In this document: positions 59,446 to 64,000 of the stretch, one piece after another | Layout: each line of letters opens with the position of its first letter | Numbering within the stretch: position 1 is the first letter of the stretch | Origin: Prosopocoilus inquinatus | Lineage: Eukaryota > Arthropoda > Insecta > Coleoptera > Lucanidae | Length of the DNA stretch: 64,000 nucleotides | NCBI GenBank assembly: GCA_036172665.1 | Contig: CM069872.1 | Coordinates: 59,754,101-59,818,100 of the forward strand | Direction: 5' to 3' | Translations under genes and position numbers: made by a program | Notes under the pieces: generated by a model | Databases searched by the model: none | Told to the model about the DNA's origin: nothing | Seen by the model: the letters and a program-made list of their open reading frames with translations, nothing else

Positions 59446-62400
59446 TAGGGAGTTAGAAACACTGAACGAGAGCTCAAGAGAATGCAGAAAACGGTTAAAT
59501 ACATTTTTTTTTAATTAGCGATTTTATTAGGAACCAGTCCGTTGCGGGACACGAATTTATGAAAGTATTAAAAATTGAAAGCAAATTTACGAAATGACCC
59601 TTTACTGCCGAGGCGTTTAATTTTGCGGAAAGCACGTACTCAAACGATGTTACATCTGCCGTAATTTTAATGACGGCCATAAAATTTTGATCGGCAAACA
59701 TTATGTCGACAAGGCAAAGTTAAATTTCAGATGGTTTTAAGCCGCCTAGATAGAGCTCGCGCTGGCGCTAATCCCGCCGGTATAGCGATTCCGGGCATCT
59801 CCGGATTCCGGTGAATTGCGTGATGTACTCGTGCGAGACACCCGTTTTCTAACCGGAGCCCGAATTTCGAGGTTGTTAATCATCGACATTTCCTTCGAGT
59901 ACTTCCAATTGTTTAGGTATAAACATAAAGAAAATTAATTTTGTGCTGATGTTCGACGAGAGAGGAGAAACTGAATGCAGCTGAAAGGAATTTATTTTCG
60001 TGTAAACTGAAACTGCGAAAGGCTGCTTTGATGAGTGGGCAAGTTTTGCCGGATGATTTTATGGAACTGAATCGTGTCAACAATAGAAGCAAGAGCTCTA
60101 GATGTCAGTTATACATATTTCACGTAATGCATTGACGAAACAAGCCGCTCATATGTCGGGTAACCACAAAACCGCACTCTCAGGACATGATGATATATAC
60201 GCATATCTATTGCTCTAACAACAGCCATTGATTTCCAAGTATACCACAATAGAATTTCACCAAATGGCAATATAAATCGAAATTAAAGAATTGCCACGCA
60301 CTTTCTGTTTACTTACGATAGATACCATCTGATTGTGCGTTATCTTCGTTTCAGGAAAATTCAATTTACAGAATCTTGAACGTCCGGTGGTTGTTTAATA
60401 GTGGAATTTAATTTTTTTGAACTCCTTGATTAATTTATTTTAATTGTTTCGTTTCTATTCTCCATCACCAAATCGATTTTAAAAAACAAAGCCGAAACTA
60501 TACTCTTCAGCACGCTGCCATCGAACGAAATTCCTTTCAAAACCCCCGTTGATAATAATTTCAAGCACCAAGAGACACCCCGCAAAATCATTTACAGCGA
60601 AACCCCTGAAGACACTTAATTGACACTCAACGCGCTGACTTTGATTAATCGCAAAGAATGCGATCGGGAGTCCCCCCCTAAAAGGCAAACCGAATCTAAA
60701 ATTCCATTGCGCCGGCAAAATAAAAGCAATTACGTCTTCGCCTTGTGTACTTTGCGTTAGAAGAGGAAATTTTGAGTCGATTGAAAAAACAGGAACAACG
60801 CGAGACGGCGGCGACGCCGACGGCCCGGAGCGATACGTGTGTCGTCCATCTCGCGCAGTTTGCCTTTAATTTCAATTTTTGTCTTCGGATTGAATTCGCT
60901 TAAATCTCGTCAAATTTCACTTGTTAGTTTCAAAATTCGTATCTGCAGGAAATTCTATTTTTATACGTTTGGGAGGTCATTATTTACTTACCAGGAGTAA
61001 TTGCGAATGAGGTTATTATCCTCAGACTCAGGCAGTCGCAGAACCGCAACCGATATGGTTTCTAAGGTGAGGTCAACTACAAGTTCCAAAAAAGGGCGTT
61101 GGCGGGAGTAGTCACACGTTGGCTTACGCACCAACGGTATAAGAAACAAACAGTTTTCAAACATTAACGCTCGCAATAAAACGCGGGGCGCATTTACGGT
61201 GTATAAATAAAAGTTATAAAGAAATTAAAAGGTGTGTAACAGGTTAAGAGAATAATCGCCGAAACATTAGCTAAATTTCCCAAACTTTTACCCACGTAAG
61301 TTCAAACGCGGCCGGTTACTCTACCTTCTTCCCAACAGTTTTCAATGACATGGATGGCGATAACAAGAGGTAATAAAACAGATGAACACAAGAACAGAAG
61401 ATAAAAAGAAGATATTTTTTTTCACACGAACTTATTGCAATAAATTCTTGTGATTTTATTCCAGTACTTGCAGTCGTGAATAAAATGGTATGTACATGAG
61501 AGAATGCGTGATTATTTTCTCGCTGCAACTAACAGCCTTCGGTGGAATCTACTCCTTTATTACTTAACTTTTGATTATTTGATTTTTTTTTAATAATGAA
61601 GAACTTTCGGACCACCTCACCTTTTTAAAAAAAAAATTCGTCGTTACGCCACAAATAATTTGCGGAATTTCTTTCGCATTAATTAACGTCGACGAGAGTC
61701 ACTCTGAAATTCTAGCAACCTATGAAAAATTCGGTGCACATGCCGCAAATATTCCCGGGTAATTTAAAGACTTGTTTTGTTGAACGTGAACAACATAATA
61801 AAAGTCGTGACGTTCGCTGGCTTTTACGTTGCGAATTTTGCGCATCCGAAATGCACAAAACGTAAAGGCAATTTTAATACCATCAAATTTATGAGAAACT
61901 TGATGCCTGTTTACCGGTTGTTTTATATACACTCCCGTAATAAAGCTCGCAATTTATTACAAGCAGGAAAATATTTAGTACCGTCCTGATTTTCTGGTCA
62001 ATAAGTAGTTAGTTAACTTGCGATAACGATTACACGCAGTTTTAATTTGAGCTTCACATCTGTGGCGGGGGGCGCGGGGCTTAGAACCTCTTTATTTATT
62101 TCCACAATAAACGGAATTTACGAAGCCGCGCTTAAGCGAAACTTAGCCAATCGATACCTGAAGAAAGAGGGTTTTGTTCGAAACAGTCGTTAGCGCAAGC
62201 AAGAAAAAAACCCGATGCGGTTTTTCGTTGGAACGTGCGATCCCATCCCGGAGAGAAATAATGGGACTTGAAGTCGTGATCCGGGAGTTCGAGCTGGATC
62301 AGCTTTAATCGATTTCGGATTAAATTGGGGATTCAAATTTCTACTGATTGACGATAAATGGCATTTAACAGCACGGAGAATTTTAGGGTCTTCATTAATA

Positions 62401-62524
62401 AAATTAACTCATATTAAAGAATGGATAGAAATATTTGTATAGAAGTAAATAAATAAAAATTCTAGTCAAGATTTTGTGCACAGTGCATACTGCAAATTCC
62501 TTACACAGTGAAAGGCGTCAAATT
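59446..62524. other. 3 kb AT-rich non-coding DNA
   Basis: No gene recognised. Short frames at 60718-60479, 61176-60988 and 61777-61989 have no domain. Confidence 0.4.
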
Positions 62525-62546
62525 ATAAGCGTGTTATATTTACATG
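62525..62546 (+). repeat. 22-base dispersed repeat, copy 2
   Basis: Matches 21240-21261 at 21 of 22 positions and is likewise followed by a taagta-rich stretch (GTAA repeats at about 62668-62682). A cggatatgattgatgatgatt end near 62890 resembles the short-repeat tail of a LINE, but no coding part is seen. Confidence 0.45.
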
Positions 62547-64000
62547 CTCCGCGATAGTCGCTAGGATAAATAATAGTCGGGTAGTAAGTGTTAAATGTTA
62601 AAGTATAATTAGTGTAAAAAGGTAAAGGTACGTCAAAGACATTAGGTAAGTCCAAACCAAAGTACTAAGTAAGTAAGTAAGTACCATGCAGAAACAATTT
62701 TTTTTTTTTATTAATTTACGTGATGGTAATAATAAAATTGTAAACTGAGGTCTGCAAAAGACGATGGGTCAAAGCAAGATCGGCCAACGCTGTGCTGTGC
62801 GCTTGACGTGGCCCATTAAATAAGTTAATTGTGTTCCATATGCCCTACATCGGATATGAACAATCATCTCATTGACCTCTCACAGGGGCGGATATGATTG
62901 ATGATGATTGCTTGTAGTTCACGTTGCCTCGCGCTTATCAGACCGTTAACAAAATTATATTCCTTTCGAAATAATTAAATTTCTTTTATCCCCTCCCCCC
63001 CTGTTGCTGATCTAAGCAAGTTTGTGCAAACTCGCAAACTCGATAAAACAGAGTTGGCTTAGTCAGGTGTGAACTGCATTTGAGTGAAATGGAGGTCAAA
63101 CGGTGGTCAACGCCGACACCCTCAATTTTCGAGGGCCAATTCGTAACGAACGAGGAGAAATACGAGCGAACGGGCTGGAAAATACAAACGACCCTGAGCC
63201 CTTCCAATTTCAGTGGCTCGTCCGAGAATAAGGAGGCCACAAACAATCGAAATTAACGAACGCTTTTTGGACGTTCCCAACCAACGACGTAATTAAATGG
63301 AACGCCCAGGCACTTTGTCATTTCGAGGACGTTCTACATACTTCATCTATGCAATTCTTTTGTTGTCGTTCAATTTATATAACATATTCATATTTTGCAT
63401 TAGCCTAAAAAAATAAAGATTAACTTTTAAAGTTAACAAATTTCGTACAGAATCCCAGTTTCTTACACTAACCCAAGTAGATCTCTTGCTAATTGGTAAT
63501 CTCATTTGTGTTATGTTCTTCTCGTTATCCAATGAAATGCTTTAAGAAAATCATCCACCTCACGAGGAAACGCGCAGATAATCAATCAGAATCCGGAACA
63601 TCCGGATTATACGAGTTTACTCGAATATCCGTTTGAGAGTTCCGCACTTAATGAATGCGAATAATACCCACCAATCGGGAAACTCTTGAGATATGCTAGA
63701 CGCAAATCTGCTAATCCTCGAGTATCATTACTTTGCGCGGGGGGGGGGGGGTCAAAATCCGCGGAATCCTCGCAATATTACTTGAACGCAGTCACTTAAG
63801 GAAAAAGTTTTAATTACAGCATAGGTGTGCCTAGGCGAAGCGTGAAATAATGTAGTGCCCCATAAATTTCCGACGCGCCATTAGCGGTAACGGCATTAAA
63901 CGTGAGGGCTAGACATCGACTTTCCTCCACCGACCGGGTAGGTGTGTGTGCCTTTGGCAAGAAGCGGCCGAGCGATGGAATTAATTATGTGAAAACCGTG
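62547..64000. other. Non-coding DNA with a small coding-like frame and G13 run
   Basis: A plus frame of 55 codons with ATG (63089-63256; open back to about 63046) reads as hydrophilic protein (MEVKRWSTPTPSIFEGQF then polar residues), but it is short, unrecognised and overlaps an 86-codon minus frame. A G13 run lies at 63739-63751. Confidence 0.35.

Noticed and set aside
56602..59890. The 64-base motif pair as the two LTRs of the element with the primer binding site
   Set aside because: Sequences before and after the two copies do not align, so they are not LTRs.

Overview
The window looks like AT-rich (roughly two-thirds A+T by eye) nuclear DNA from an animal, most likely an insect. The reasons are short foldback transposons with TA or TTA target duplications, a candidate 91-nt intron, a Penelope/retrozyme-type hammerhead ribozyme repeat, and an insect-type tRNA-Lys primer binding site. 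I could not name the species. No bacterial gene organisation, tRNA, rRNA or CRISPR array is visible. Almost every open reading frame is short, low in complexity, unrelated to known families and not supported by splice or start context. The window therefore reads as a gene-poor intergenic or long-intron region.

Left third (1-22 kb): unique AT-rich DNA with three foldback elements (885-1137, 3263-3399, 17816-18149), a 158-bp tandem duplication (12481-12806), and the first copy of a hammerhead-bearing retroelement (16747-17246) that contains a 137-bp inverted duplication of itself.

Middle (22-46 kb): a pyrimidine-rich tract (22680-23160), foldback elements at 23439-23756 and 28751-28954, a pair of diverged direct repeats carrying CTCF-like motifs (25869-25940 and 26358-26430), a degenerate array of GC-box-like motifs (30379-31370), an orphan TATA/initiator/poly(A) arrangement (32664-33056), the eroded 3' end of a LINE reverse-transcriptase gene (36934-37065), and a perfect 92-bp palindrome with no spacer (41631-41722).

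Right third (46-64 kb): the second hammerhead element (46121-46412) with 45-bp perfect arms around the ribozyme, a TA-flanked foldback element (49053-49348), a 702-bp element with ~120-bp terminal inverted repeats and a 7-bp duplication (50640-51341), one plausible two-exon gene of unknown function (52472-52916, poly(A) signal at 52975), an exact tRNA-Lys(CUU) primer binding site from an LTR retrotransposon (57112-57129), and two near-identical copies of a 64-bp unexplained motif (56602, 59382).

The genes do not form a pathway. The strongest biology here is RNA-level: two self-cleaving ribozyme motifs on the minus strand, embedded in small Penelope-like or retrozyme-like insertions. One has a complete catalytic core. 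The other has a changed core base inside an otherwise perfect long hairpin.
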